Positions 8,840 to 17,449 are shown, counted from the stretch's first letter. The stretch is 60,964 bases of DNA from Saprospiraceae bacterium (GCA_019187365.1 JABARE010000045.1:1-60964); one strand, 5' to 3'. The notes: a model not told the origin generated them from the sequence alone. Numbers and translations: made by a program.

Positions 8840-9817
8840 CTACCAGTTTTGAAACTGCAAAAATAGGGAAATTGCCACCAGAAAGAGGTGCGTGGTTTCG
8901 GCGACGAGCGGATTCTTTACGCGGGTGAGGAGCAGACCGCACAACACAGACAGCGGAGTGATGATCAGCACGAGGTGTCCCGGGTTGTCGATGCGCTGGA
9001 ACAGAATGCTCAAAAATGCTGCAAGCAGACACCAGAAAAACAAGTCGTAATATTTTTGCTGGGCGATGTTGCGCTTTACCTGAAAAAACCCGTAATGCAA
9101 CAAGGATACGAGTACAGCAAAAACGATGATGCCGAAAGCAATCCATCCTTTTGAAGAGATCTCCATGGAAAAAATGTAGGGACTGAAGTGCGCGGCGATC
9201 TGTTTGTTGAAGAATTCCACGTGCAGATTTGCCACGTAAAGCGCCGCAAAGGCCAGCAGATAAACGCTGCAAAAGCCACCAAGCATCTGAAGCCATTCCC
9301 GTGTTTTGTAAGCACGCAGGACGAAGAGGCCGGCGAGGCCCAGAAACAAAAATGCACAATAGGGAGGGTAGAACAGGCTGGCTACTCCGATTAAAAAACC
9401 GAAGTTGAACAATTGCTGGACGGCGCGCTTTTTCTGGTAGCAACGGAACAGTTGAAAAAGGCTAAGGACAAAAAAGAAATTCGCCAGGTGTATCGCTCCA
9501 AAAGCCAGTGTTTGCTGGTGGGTTCCGCAGAACAGCATAAAAAAAAGTGAAGGGAACAACTCACCTGCAGGATTTAACCTGAAGTCGCTGATGAGTTTGG
9601 CGATGGCTACCGCCTGTACGAAGATGAACCCGGAAGCAAAAGCCCATTCGTAAAGACCTGATGGCAGCCAGGGCTGTATCATTGAATTATACATCCAATT
9701 GTGGTCCGAGGTTTCAATGGGAAGTACAACAAAACCGGGACCGAGGTGCAATCCCAGGGCGTAGGGAAGCAGGAGCAGCAGGCTGAAAAATGTATTGCGT
9801 TTGTAGAGTTCTAACAA
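8840..9817 (-). CDS. Polytopic membrane protein, DUF6427-like
   Basis: The function is unknown. 325 residues with roughly nine to ten hydrophobic segments and few charges, compatible with an inner-membrane protein. It resembles the DUF6427 family of Bacteroidota, which is often found near purine, polyprenyl or uracil salvage genes; the family name is from recall and only moderately sure. The frame opens at TTG 9817 (MLELYKRN); no upstream ATG exists, and a -7 box about 18 bases upstream supports this short leader. Its promoter box directly abuts the terminal repeat of repeat element copy A, so the element forms the region upstream of this gene. It ends 3 bases before purQ on the same strand. 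Confidence 0.6.
   Translation of the reverse strand: MLELYKRNTFFSLLLLLPYALGLHLGPGFVVLPIETSDHNWMYNSMIQPWLPSGLYEWAFASGFIFVQAVAIAKLISDFRLNPAGELFPSLFFMLFCGTHQQTLAFGAIHLANFFFVLSLFQLFRCYQKKRAVQQLFNFGFLIGVASLFYPPYCAFLFLGLAGLFVLRAYKTREWLQMLGGFCSVYLLAFAALYVANLHVEFFNKQIAAHFSPYIFSMEISSKGWIAFGIIVFAVLVSLLHYGFFQVKRNIAQQKYYDLFFWCLLAAFLSILFQRIDNPGHLVLIITPLSVLCGLLLTRVKNPLVAETTHLFLVAISLFLQFQNW
8858..8865 (-). promoter_or_regulatory. Bacteroidota -7 box for purQ
   Basis: On the minus strand the bases read TATTTTTG, matching the TAnnTTTG consensus, and end about 21 bases before the purQ ATG. The box lies inside the last codons of the upstream membrane-protein gene. No good TTG -33 partner was found. Confidence 0.55.
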
Positions 9818-9834
9818 AAGCCGGATTTTCCCAT

Positions 9835-9842
9835 CAAATATA
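9835..9842 (-). promoter_or_regulatory. Bacteroidota -7 box abutting repeat element copy A
   Basis: The minus strand reads TATATTTG, about 18 bases upstream of the TTG start of the DUF6427-like gene. The last base of the box is the first base of the element's terminal repeat, so the -33 position falls inside the element. No TTG motif is seen at the expected spacing there. Confidence 0.5.
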
Positions 9843-10110
9843 GGGCACTTCTAAAAATTCCCTGTTGATGCCAGAATGAAAAGGGCTGCCTCTCTTCACT
9901 CCCTGTTGATGCCAGAATGAAAAGGGCTGCCTCTCTTCACTCCCTGTTGATGCCAGAATGAATTTAGGGAAACAAGACGAGGCGCGGTGAAGGAAGCTAT
10001 GTGGAGCAATAACTGACTGAACCGCAACGAAGTATTGTGAAGCTAAATTCATTTCGCGCGCAAGCCTGTGCGGTCTGGCTGGCGCAAGAGGGAGTTTTTA
10101 GAAGTGCCCT
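9842..10110 (-). repeat. Inverted-repeat-bounded element, copy A (269 bp)
   Basis: The ends are inverted repeats of 21 bp: 9842-9862 (AGGGCACTTCTAAAAATTCC and one more C) and 10090-10110, 20 of 21 complementary. Inside, an 11-bp perfect inverted repeat (9957-9967 and 10043-10053, AATGAATTTAG) encloses a core of about 75 bases. Between the left end and the inner stem are 2 full and 1 partial 41-bp tandem units. Reverse-complemented, the core matches copy B (55836-56227) almost base for base. No target-site duplication is evident. It separates the DUF6427-like gene from the polyprenyl synthetase. Confidence 0.9.
9860..9970 (-). repeat. 41-bp tandem repeats in copy A
   Basis: Units at 9860-9900 and 9901-9941 are identical; a partial unit starts at 9942 and runs into the core. 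Reverse-complemented the unit reads like that of copy B (TTCTGGCATCAACAGGGAGT and onward). A 41-base period shifts reading frame each unit, which argues against coding. Confidence 0.95.
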
Positions 10111-10217
10111 AAAGGCTGAGAATGGCGGACGCGCGAATGAGAAGCCCATCAAATTGCATGGCATTCTGTGTGGTGCGGCCAGCGATAAATTCCGGAAGCG
10201 CCCGCACGATCAATGCC

Positions 10218-10225
10218 TATCTTTG
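10218..10225 (+). promoter_or_regulatory. Bacteroidota -7 box for the polyprenyl synthetase
   Basis: TATCTTTG ends 7 bases before ATG 10233. The expected transcription start would lie at or next to the ATG, so the message would be nearly leaderless. This decides the start: the frame is open further upstream (to 10122) but those codons would precede the promoter. Confidence 0.6.
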
Positions 10226-10232
10226 CCGCCGC

Positions 10233-11213
10233 ATGGGCGGACGCATCAGTCTGGATGAGATCAGGGGCCCGGTCCTGAGGGAGCTGGAAGCTTTTGATGC
10301 GCATTTTGCGCAGGCCATGCGCAGCAAAGTGCCATTGCTCGATAAGGTGACCCGCTATCTGGTTCGCACCCGGGGCAAGCAATTCCGGCCATTGCTGGCT
10401 TTGTTGTCGGCTCGCGTTTTTGGCGAGGTCAACGAAAAATCATACAGTGCCGCAACCCTGGTCGAGTTGCTCCACACGGCAACCTTGGTGCACGATGATG
10501 TGGTCGACGATTCCTTTCAGCGGCGTGGATTTTTCTCCATTAAGGCTCTGTGGAAAAACAAGATCGCCGTGTTGGTGGGAGATTACCTGTTGTCGCGTGG
10601 GTTGCTTACGGCGCTGGAGCGAAAACATTTTGACTTGCTCGAAATCTTGTCGGGAGCCGTAAGTGAAATGAGCGAAGGGGAGCTCCTGCAGCTTGAAAAG
10701 GCGCGCCGGCTCGACATCACCCTCGACGTGTATTTCGACATCATCCGCATGAAAACGGCGTCACTCATACGGTCTGCCTGTGTTTGCGGAGCAAAGAGCA
10801 CGACCGATGACCCGCAACAGCTCGCCACCATCGGCGCCTTTGGTGAAAAAATCGGCATGGCATTTCAGATCAAGGACGATTTGATGGATCTTTCGGATGA
10901 TGCAACCGGAAAACCCAAGATCGCCGACATTAAAGAAAAGAAAATGACCTTGCCGCTGATCCTGGCACTGTCGGCGGCACCGGCATCGGAGCGGAAGCGG
11001 ACCATTTCCCTGATCCGGTCGCGCAATCTGGATCCGGAGGCGATCAGTGCGGTACTCGACTGCATCCGCAAATACGAGGGCGTGAGTGGCGCAAGACGCT
11101 ATATGGAAGAATACCGCGAGCACGCCCTGGCTGAACTTCAGAAATTGCCCTCCGGGGACGCATGCCACGCCCTGGGAAAACTGGCTCATTTCGTCACCGA
11201 GCGCACCCATTAA
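10233..11213 (+). CDS. ispB: Polyprenyl diphosphate synthase (octaprenyl-type)
   Basis: Trans-type head-to-tail condensation of isopentenyl diphosphate onto an allylic primer, giving the side chain of respiratory menaquinone or a similar lipid. 326 residues. The first aspartate-rich motif is at 88-93 (HDDVVDD; DDxxD) and the second at 215-219 (DDLMD), with the downstream GKPKIADIKEKKMTLP basic stretch typical of the family. The bulky residues before the first motif suggest a medium or long-chain product, but length cannot be read with certainty. Start at ATG 10233 rather than at upstream in-frame codons because of the promoter box at 10218. Convergent with alanine dehydrogenase, 16 bases apart. 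Confidence 0.88.
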   Translation: MGGRISLDEIRGPVLRELEAFDAHFAQAMRSKVPLLDKVTRYLVRTRGKQFRPLLALLSARVFGEVNEKSYSAATLVELLHTATLVHDDVVDDSFQRRGFFSIKALWKNKIAVLVGDYLLSRGLLTALERKHFDLLEILSGAVSEMSEGELLQLEKARRLDITLDVYFDIIRMKTASLIRSACVCGAKSTTDDPQQLATIGAFGEKIGMAFQIKDDLMDLSDDATGKPKIADIKEKKMTLPLILALSAAPASERKRTISLIRSRNLDPEAISAVLDCIRKYEGVSGARRYMEEYREHALAELQKLPSGDACHALGKLAHFVTERTH

Positions 11214-11229
11214 ACATTTTGGGCACCCA

Positions 11230-12444
11230 TTAGATGGTGGATGCGAGCAGCAGGTCGAGGTTGGTGTACTTGATGCCGAAGCGCCGGCTGAGGTATTCAT
11301 TGGTCAGACAGCCCTTATAGGTATAGATGCCGTTCCGCAAGCCTTTGTGTTCGTAAATCAGGTGCTGGAACCCCCCGGCATCGCCTGCCTGTTGCAAAAT
11401 GGTCGTGATGATGTTGCTCACCCCGATGGACGCCGTGCGGGCGACCTTGGAAGGAATGTTGGGTACTCCGTAATGAATGACCCCATACACTACGCGGGTA
11501 GGGTGGTCGTGGGTGGTCACTTCGCTGGTTTCGATGCATCCTCCCTGGTCTATGCTGACGTCGATGATGACGGATCCGGGTCGCATCTGCATGACCATTT
11601 CCTCGGAAACGAGCAGCGGCGCCCGGCCGGTTTTGCTGTGAATGGCGCCGATGACGACGTCAGCCGACATGAGTTGTCGGGTAAGGGTGACGGGGTTGAG
11701 GGAAGACGTGTACATCTGACGCCCAATCCGGTTCTGGATGCGAATGAGCTTATGAATGTTGTCGTCAAAAATGCGCACCGAGGCGCCCAAAGCCAGTGCT
11801 GCCCTCGTGGCAAATTCTGCCACGACACCGGCACCCAAAATGACGACTTTTGCCGGAGGTACCCCTGAGATGCCACCTAGGAGCAAGCCCCGGCCGAGTA
11901 CCGGATTGGACAACAGCTCGGCAGCCGTTTGTACCACCGAAATGCCTGCGATCTCAGACATGATTCGCACAATCGGAAAGGTACCGTCGTCGGCCTGAAG
12001 GTATTCCATGGCAATCGCGGTAACGCGTTTCTGGCGGAGGATTTGAATGTACTCCTGATCAATCACCGGCAAGTGCAGCGGCGAAACGAGTACCTGGTTG
12101 GGATGAAAGAGCGACAGCTCGTCGTGCGATGGCGGGGCCACCTTGAGCAGGATCTCGCATTCGAATACTTGCTTCCGGTCCTCACATATCCTCGCACCCG
12201 CTTCCGAATAGTCCTGGTCGCTATAATGTGCCTTGTTCCCCGCACCCGATTCGACCACGATGCGGTGCCCACGGGCTACCAGGTTGGTCACAGATGCGGG
12301 CACCAGGGCAACCCGGTTTTCCTGTAACATGGTTTCGCTGGGAATGCCTATGCGCAGCGACGATTTGGCCCGGTAGAGCTCCAGCATCTCCGGCTGGGTC
12401 AGTAGTTCGCGCTGAGAGGATTGACCGTATGGCAAGTCCGGCAT
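11230..12444 (-). CDS. ald: Alanine dehydrogenase
   Basis: NAD-dependent interconversion of L-alanine with pyruvate and ammonia. 404 residues with the alanine dehydrogenase/transhydrogenase N-terminal domain (RIGIPSETMLQENRVAL, MEYLQ) and the Rossmann domain (VVILGAGVVAEFATRAALALG), plus the conserved VIIDVSIDQGGCIETSE. The N terminus is longer by about 30 residues than Bacillus Ald (a hydrophilic arm), as in other Bacteroidota forms. Start: the frame is open from TTG 12450, but ATG 12444 is preferred; it lies 2 bases past the tsaE stop, so the two genes are probably cotranscribed, an arrangement seen in related genomes. Confidence 0.88.
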   Translation of the reverse strand: MPDLPYGQSSQRELLTQPEMLELYRAKSSLRIGIPSETMLQENRVALVPASVTNLVARGHRIVVESGAGNKAHYSDQDYSEAGARICEDRKQVFECEILLKVAPPSHDELSLFHPNQVLVSPLHLPVIDQEYIQILRQKRVTAIAMEYLQADDGTFPIVRIMSEIAGISVVQTAAELLSNPVLGRGLLLGGISGVPPAKVVILGAGVVAEFATRAALALGASVRIFDDNIHKLIRIQNRIGRQMYTSSLNPVTLTRQLMSADVVIGAIHSKTGRAPLLVSEEMVMQMRPGSVIIDVSIDQGGCIETSEVTTHDHPTRVVYGVIHYGVPNIPSKVARTASIGVSNIITTILQQAGDAGGFQHLIYEHKGLRNGIYTYKGCLTNEYLSRRFGIKYTNLDLLLASTI

Positions 12445-12446
12445 AT

Positions 12447-12884
12447 TCAAAAGGTTAAGGTAAGCCTTCTTTCCTGATTTTCCAAAACCTCCCAGTCCAT
12501 GCGCACCACAGCCAGACCCGTAAGCAGCGGCTCGAGCAACTCAGGCCATTCGACAAACAGGGGGGCATCGCCCTCAAAATATTCGGGAATGCCCAGGTCG
12601 AGCACTTCTGCCAGATCCCGGACCCTGTACAAATCCATATGGACCATGCGGCGGATGTCCCATCGGTTGAAGGAACAGTTGTATTCATTGATGATGGAAA
12701 AGCTGGGACTTCCGACTTCCTGGGCACATCCAAGTAAACCTGCGACCGCCCGCACAAAAGTCGTTTTTCCTGCACCCATGGGGCCGTTGAGCAATGCGAT
12801 GGCCCCTGCAGGCAACCGGTCCAGCACCTCTGATGCGATTTCCGGAAGGACATCCTCGCTGAAAAAGGTCCTGAGCTCAATCAT
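12447..12884 (-). CDS. tsaE: tRNA threonylcarbamoyladenosine biosynthesis ATPase TsaE
   Basis: ATPase that works with TsaB and TsaD in adding threonylcarbamoyl to A37 of ANN-decoding tRNAs. 145 residues, the normal size. Walker A is GPMGAGKTTF; SPSFSIINEY, HMDLYRV and FVEWPE are family hallmarks. Start chosen at ATG 12884 (MIELRTFF); an upstream in-frame start at 12923 would add 13 residues with no family counterpart. It is the first gene of a probable two-gene unit with ald. Confidence 0.93.
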   Translation of the reverse strand: MIELRTFFSEDVLPEIASEVLDRLPAGAIALLNGPMGAGKTTFVRAVAGLLGCAQEVGSPSFSIINEYNCSFNRWDIRRMVHMDLYRVRDLAEVLDLGIPEYFEGDAPLFVEWPELLEPLLTGLAVVRMDWEVLENQERRLTLTF

Positions 12885-12974
12885 ATCCGGCTCAAAATTG
12901 CACAAAACCGCCGGATCTGCCAACAGGGAGCTTCAGAGTGAAACACCCTAAGGGAGAGATAAGCCTGTTTCTGG

Positions 12975-13682
12975 TTAGTAACTGTTCAGCAACAATTTTT
13001 CGGGGGCCACCGGCGAGTTGACCAGGATCCGGGTTACCGTCATCGGTCCGTTACCCGATTCATAGCTGTGGGCAAATACGAAGTCGCCCTCCACCTTGCG
13101 GTAATCGCCAAAGCTGATTTCGGTATCGATCTCGCGGCCCTCGGCCTTAATCTTCGACACCGCTTTTACGAGGTAATTCGTCTGCGGGTCAATGAGGTAA
13201 TAGGTCAACTTTCCCTGTGGATTCAGGCATTTCAGTTTATAACAATCGGTCCCTTCTACGTCTTCCATGCCCAGGAATTCGACGGCATTGCCCTTTGCGG
13301 TAAGGTCGCAGAGTTGGCCGGACAGGTCCAGCTGGTCCTGAGATTGCTGAATCATATCGACCGGCATGGGCTCCGGTTTGGTCTGACCAGTGAAAGGCAT
13401 AAAGGTCCAGCCGGAATCGGGACGAATGACGTTCCACGCATCCATGCCCATCACGGTGTACTCCATGCGCATCCCGCGATTGTGGACGATCGTCATGGTA
13501 ACGGGGATCTCCATGCCATCTGCACTGACTTTCCCTTCGATGACCAAGGTTTGAATGGATTTTAATTTATCACAACCACCCAAGGCGCTGAGGTGTTTTT
13601 CCAGGATTTCATCGGTCGTTTGGGCTACAGCAATTCCCGTTGCGAGGGTGGTGGCGATAAAGAAGAGTATCCGCATTTTCAT
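12975..13682 (-). CDS. Exported protein, outer-membrane lipoprotein-sorting (LolA/LolB-like) fold
   Basis: Probable periplasmic protein, 235 residues. An N-terminal signal peptide (MKMRILFFIATTLATGIAVA) is followed by TTDEILEKHLSALGGCDKLK and repeating beta strands with YLIDPQTNYLVKA and FGDYRKVEGDFVFAH. This pattern recurs in Bacteroidota proteins annotated as LolA-like or DUF4292-like. The substrate is not readable. Start at ATG 13682 (13676 also possible) is supported by a TACCTTTG box 17 bases upstream. Confidence 0.7.
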   Translation of the reverse strand: MKMRILFFIATTLATGIAVAQTTDEILEKHLSALGGCDKLKSIQTLVIEGKVSADGMEIPVTMTIVHNRGMRMEYTVMGMDAWNVIRPDSGWTFMPFTGQTKPEPMPVDMIQQSQDQLDLSGQLCDLTAKGNAVEFLGMEDVEGTDCYKLKCLNPQGKLTYYLIDPQTNYLVKAVSKIKAEGREIDTEISFGDYRKVEGDFVFAHSYESGNGPMTVTRILVNSPVAPEKLLLNSY

Positions 13683-13698
13683 AGTAGTGTGTTTTTCA

Positions 13699-13706
13699 CA
13701 AAGGTA
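13699..13706 (-). promoter_or_regulatory. Bacteroidota -7 box for the LolA-like gene
   Basis: The minus strand reads TACCTTTG (TAnnTTTG), ending about 16 bases before ATG 13682. No TTG -33 element at ideal spacing was noted. Confidence 0.5.
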
Positions 13707-13792
13707 AGTTGTTCTTCGGTCGGACCAGACAAAATCGGTCAAACAACGCCGTACACCGGATCAACCGGCTAGGATTTCCGATCAATCAAAAT

Positions 13793-13820
13793 CCGCCGGG
13801 GCAGCGGCCTCCCCCGGCGG
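13793..13820 (-). terminator. Strong GC hairpin downstream of the small basic protein gene
   Basis: Arms CCGCCGGGG (13793-13801) and CCCCGGCGG (13812-13820) are perfectly complementary with a 10-base loop. On the minus strand the stem is followed by ATTTTGATT. It lies 22 bases past the stop of the gene ending at 13843, fitting a terminator, although the T run is short. Confidence 0.65.
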
Positions 13821-13842
13821 TGCCCTAAAGTAACAAAAACAG

Positions 13843-14166
13843 TTACCTCCGGCGATGATCGCGGTCGTGTTTTTGGTGCCGGAGTTCGCGGTCGAAGTCC
13901 CTGTGCATTCTGTGCAGTTTGCGTCGCTCATGCGGGTCTAAGTATCCGTCGCGCAGCATCCTTTTCTTTGCTTTCGCAAGCTGCTTTCCCTGCATCTTGA
14001 GCAGGCGCAGTTCGTCGCGGGTGAGTTCTCCCGAGCGCCATCCATCTTCGATGCGATCCCTGACGCCGTGGCGATTCGGCCCATGACCGCGATCGCAGTT
14101 TTGCGCGGCGCCGGCATTGGCAAGGCCCAAGGTGGCCAGCGTAACTAAAATCAAGATCTTTTTCAT
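13843..14166 (-). CDS. Small exported basic protein
   Basis: 107 residues starting at ATG 14166 with a clear signal peptide (MKKILILVTLATLGLANAGA). The mature part is rich in Arg, His and Lys: WRSGELTRDELRLLKMQGKQ, then MLRDGYLDPHERRKLHRM, ending LRHQKHDRDHRRR. This matches a widespread unnamed family whose members read SGELTxxE, DGxLTxxER and KHDR at the end; no function is established that I know of. An upstream in-frame start (14199) is less likely because the signal peptide begins at 14166. A hairpin terminator follows. Confidence 0.75.
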   Translation of the reverse strand: MKKILILVTLATLGLANAGAAQNCDRGHGPNRHGVRDRIEDGWRSGELTRDELRLLKMQGKQLAKAKKRMLRDGYLDPHERRKLHRMHRDFDRELRHQKHDRDHRRR

Positions 14167-14382
14167 TTCTTTAAAATTTATTAGCACATCGCTGACCATA
14201 AGATCGCCCGAATCCGATTTGGATTAATTGCAACGAATGCTTTTAACGTTCCCTTAAATTATCCCTGGCAAAATGAACGCAACGGCCATTCTTCATTTTT
14301 CCTGCGTTTTTCTTCAGAATGTACAAACGGGTGACAACGAAAGCAAATCTTATATAATGTTTTATTAATATAATTAAGTGCC

Positions 14383-14390
14383 TATTTTTG
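14383..14390 (+). promoter_or_regulatory. Bacteroidota -7 box for parC
   Basis: TATTTTTG ends 6 bases before ATG 14397, so the transcript would start at or beside the initiation codon. The preceding 40 bases are AT-rich. Confidence 0.6.
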
Positions 14391-14396
14391 CGGAAA

Positions 14397-16988
14397 ATGG
14401 ACGAAATGCAGATCCGACCTGGTTCGAATGACATGGACCACATCGTAACCATAGACGGGATGTACCAGAATTATTTTCTGGATTACGCATCGTACGTCAT
14501 CCTGGAGCGTGCGGTGCCGGGCATCGACGACGGACTGAAACCCGTGCAGAGAAGGATCTTGCACAGCATGTACGAAAAGGAAGACGGGCGTTACCACAAA
14601 GTAGCAAACCTGATCGGACATACCATGCAGTACCACCCGCATGGTGACGCGGCCATTGGTGAAGCGCTGGTCAACCTGGGTCAAAAGGACCTGATGATCG
14701 ACCCCCAGGGCAACTGGGGCGATCCCCGTACCGGCGACTCCGCCGCTGCTCCCCGCTACATCGAGGCGCGCCTGTCGAAGTTTGCTCTGGCCGTTGGCTT
14801 CAATCCCGATACCACGAAATGGCAACTCTCCTACGACGGGCGAAACAACGAACCGGTAGCCCTGCCGATGAAGTTTCCGTTGTTGCTTGCACAGGGAGTT
14901 GAAGGAATTGCCGTGGGTCTGGCAACGAAAATATTGCCGCACAACTTCGTAGAACTCGTGCGCGCGTCCATTCTATCGCTGAAAGGAAAAAAGTTTGAAC
15001 TCTACCCGGACTTCGAAAACGGCGGGTCGATCGACGTCAGCGAATACCAGGAGGGGATGAAGGGAGGTCGCGTCAAGGTGCGTGCGAAAATTGAGGTAGA
15101 AGACAAAAGGATCCTGGTGATTCGCGAACTGCCTTACGGTGTTACGACGGGAGCACTCATCGAGAGCATTGTCAAAGCGGCAGACAAAGGCAAGATCAAG
15201 ATTCGGCAGATTACCGACAACACGGCGCGCGATGTCGAAATACGTATCGAATTGCAGCAGGGCGTTTCTCCGGAAGTGAGCATTGACGCACTTTACGCAC
15301 TGACCCATTGCGAAGTGAGCATTTCTCCAAATGCCTGCGTCATCGTCGAAGAGGGACCGAAGTTTTTATCCGTGCACGAGATCCTCAAACACTCGGCGCA
15401 GCATACGAGATACCTCCTTGGCAGGGAGCTGGAAATACGGCGTGGCGAGTTGCAGGAAAAATGGCATCTCACCTCACTGGAAAAAGTGTTCATCGAGCAA
15501 CGCATCTACCGCGACATTGAAGAATGCACCAGTTTCGAACAGGTAATCGAAGTGATCGATGCAGGTTTAAGGAAATACGTTCACACGCCTGCGATGGGCG
15601 GCAGACCACCTGCAACCAAACTTCGCCTCAACCGCGAGATCACCCGCGACGACGTAGTCCACCTCACGGAGATTCGCATCAAGCGCATTTCGCGCTTCAA
15701 CAAATTCCAAACCGATGAACAGTTGCGTTCACTGGAATCAGAACTGGCAAAGGTGCAGTCCAATCTGGATCATCTGACAGACTATGCCATTGCTTACTAC
15801 GAACGCATACTCGAGCAGTTTGGCAAAGGCCGGGAGCGCAAAACGCGTATCCAGCAGTTCGGCGCGATCCAGGCCGTTCAGGTCGTCGCCAACAACTGCA
15901 AGCTGTACGTGAGCCGTGAAGATGGTTTCATCGGATATGGCCTGCGAAAAGACGAGTTTGTAAAGGAATGCAGCGACTTAGACGACATCATCGTAATCCG
16001 GAAAGACGGCAAATTGGTGGTGAGCCGGATTGCAGAGAAAACGTTTGTAGGAAAAGAAATTGCATCCGTCGACGTGTGGAAAAAGGGCGACGAGCGAACG
16101 ACTTACAACCTGATCTACCTCGACGGCGAAACGGGACGGGCGATGGCCAAGCGATTTAACGTGACGGCAGTGACGCGTGACAAGGAGTACGATCTTACAC
16201 GGGGTCATCCAAAATCTAAGCTGCTCTACCTTTCGGCCAACACAGAGGGCGAAGCGGAAGTGGTCACCGTGCACTTGAGTGCGGGATGCAAGGCCAAGAT
16301 CAAGGTTTTTGATTTTGATTTTGCAGGCCTGGAGATCAAGGGCCGCAGCAGTCAGGGCAACATCGTCACGAAGTACCCAGTCCGCAAAATTGCCCTCAAG
16401 GAAAGGGGAAAATCGACTCTGGGTGCCCAGTTGGTTTGGTACGACACGGCAACCGGACGCTTCAACTCCGAACAGCGCGGAGTATACCTCGGCGGACTGA
16501 ATAAGGGCGACCAACTCATTGCAATCTACAGGAACGGTTGTTATGAGATAACCGATTACGATTTTAACAACCGTTACGATTACGAAAACCTGATGTTTAT
16601 CGGGCGCTTTGATTCGCAAGTGGTGGTTTCAGCCATCTACTTTGAAGGGGATAAGGGCTGGAGCATGGCCAAGCGCTTTCAGATTGAAACTTCTACAACG
16701 AACCAGAAATTCGGTTTCATCGGCGACAACCGCCAATCGAAACTTTATTATGCTACGACCCACCCAAATCCTGAAGTCCTGTTTTCGTATAAGCGAAAAC
16801 GCGAAACCCTGGAAGAAATTCTTACCATCAATGAATTCGTCGACGTAAAGGGCTGGAAGGCAATCGGCAACAGGATCGAAGACTTGCCCCTGCTGAAAGT
16901 AATCGATCAGAGTCCTCCTGTTAACACCTCTTCTGAGGATGATCGTTCGAGTTTTAAGGCTGGGGATACCATCGAATTTGACATTTGA
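14397..16988 (+). CDS. parC: DNA topoisomerase IV subunit A
   Basis: Type IIA topoisomerase breakage-reunion subunit that decatenates or relaxes chromosomal DNA. About 863 residues. Seen: DYASYVILERAVPGIDDGLK, HTMQYHPHGDAAIGEALV and catalytic tyrosine about Y121 in APRYIEARLSKFA. The C-terminal half has beta-pinwheel-like repeats with degenerate blades. The start sequence and spacing after DYASYVILERAVP match the Bacteroidota ParC form better than GyrA; the canonical GyrA box is not seen. The partner parE is not adjacent. Start at ATG 14397; the frame also has TTG at 14388, which would sit inside the promoter box. Confidence 0.88.
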   Translation: MDEMQIRPGSNDMDHIVTIDGMYQNYFLDYASYVILERAVPGIDDGLKPVQRRILHSMYEKEDGRYHKVANLIGHTMQYHPHGDAAIGEALVNLGQKDLMIDPQGNWGDPRTGDSAAAPRYIEARLSKFALAVGFNPDTTKWQLSYDGRNNEPVALPMKFPLLLAQGVEGIAVGLATKILPHNFVELVRASILSLKGKKFELYPDFENGGSIDVSEYQEGMKGGRVKVRAKIEVEDKRILVIRELPYGVTTGALIESIVKAADKGKIKIRQITDNTARDVEIRIELQQGVSPEVSIDALYALTHCEVSISPNACVIVEEGPKFLSVHEILKHSAQHTRYLLGRELEIRRGELQEKWHLTSLEKVFIEQRIYRDIEECTSFEQVIEVIDAGLRKYVHTPAMGGRPPATKLRLNREITRDDVVHLTEIRIKRISRFNKFQTDEQLRSLESELAKVQSNLDHLTDYAIAYYERILEQFGKGRERKTRIQQFGAIQAVQVVANNCKLYVSREDGFIGYGLRKDEFVKECSDLDDIIVIRKDGKLVVSRIAEKTFVGKEIASVDVWKKGDERTTYNLIYLDGETGRAMAKRFNVTAVTRDKEYDLTRGHPKSKLLYLSANTEGEAEVVTVHLSAGCKAKIKVFDFDFAGLEIKGRSSQGNIVTKYPVRKIALKERGKSTLGAQLVWYDTATGRFNSEQRGVYLGGLNKGDQLIAIYRNGCYEITDYDFNNRYDYENLMFIGRFDSQVVVSAIYFEGDKGWSMAKRFQIETSTTNQKFGFIGDNRQSKLYYATTHPNPEVLFSYKRKRETLEEILTINEFVDVKGWKAIGNRIEDLPLLKVIDQSPPVNTSSEDDRSSFKAGDTIEFDI

Positions 16989-17020
16989 CGTCTTCATTTA
17001 TTATACCGGGAATAATTTTA

Positions 17021-17036
17021 ACTAACGTTCGTTAGA
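17021..17036. repeat. Tetramer palindrome, 16-bp class
   Basis: Reads ACTA ACGT TCGT TAGA: one ACNA, a central ACGT, then TNGT units, with one mismatch in the last base. It lies 33 bases after the parC stop. Confidence 0.75.
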
Positions 17037-17449
17037 TGCATTGCAGTTTTATTGTAGTATCATGCTGTGACGGCTATTGGCATGGAAGCGAAAGGCATTT
17101 TGACAAGGACATGTAATGAGGGTGCCTCCCACAACGCCCTGTTGCTCCGGTCTGCCCTCTATTGGGTATAATCATATCAAACTCGTACATTTGTTCACGC
17201 AAATCAACATTGTAAAAGTCAGTATACAAGCATCGTGTTCACAGGTCGGACCTGTCCAAATGAGAACGGGACCTGGGGGAAGCGGTGGTCGGATGAACTC
17301 AAATCGGCATTTTGGACGAGCTTTCTTTGGCTAATTTCTTTTGCGGTAAAGAAAATCGACAAGTCAATTTTTACCTGAGGTAAGCGCGGTATAAAGCAGG
17401 AAGTCACCAGGAGCGGAAATTAAAGTGAAAACAGGACCCCGCCATTTTC

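Noticed and set aside
9834..10052. Open frame of 72 codons in element copy A and a matching one (65 codons, 55894-56091) in copy B, starting MNLASQYFVA
   Set aside because: The peptides match only because the DNA core matches. The frame runs into 41-bp units, which shift phase each repeat, and no codon-position bias is visible. More likely a non-coding element.
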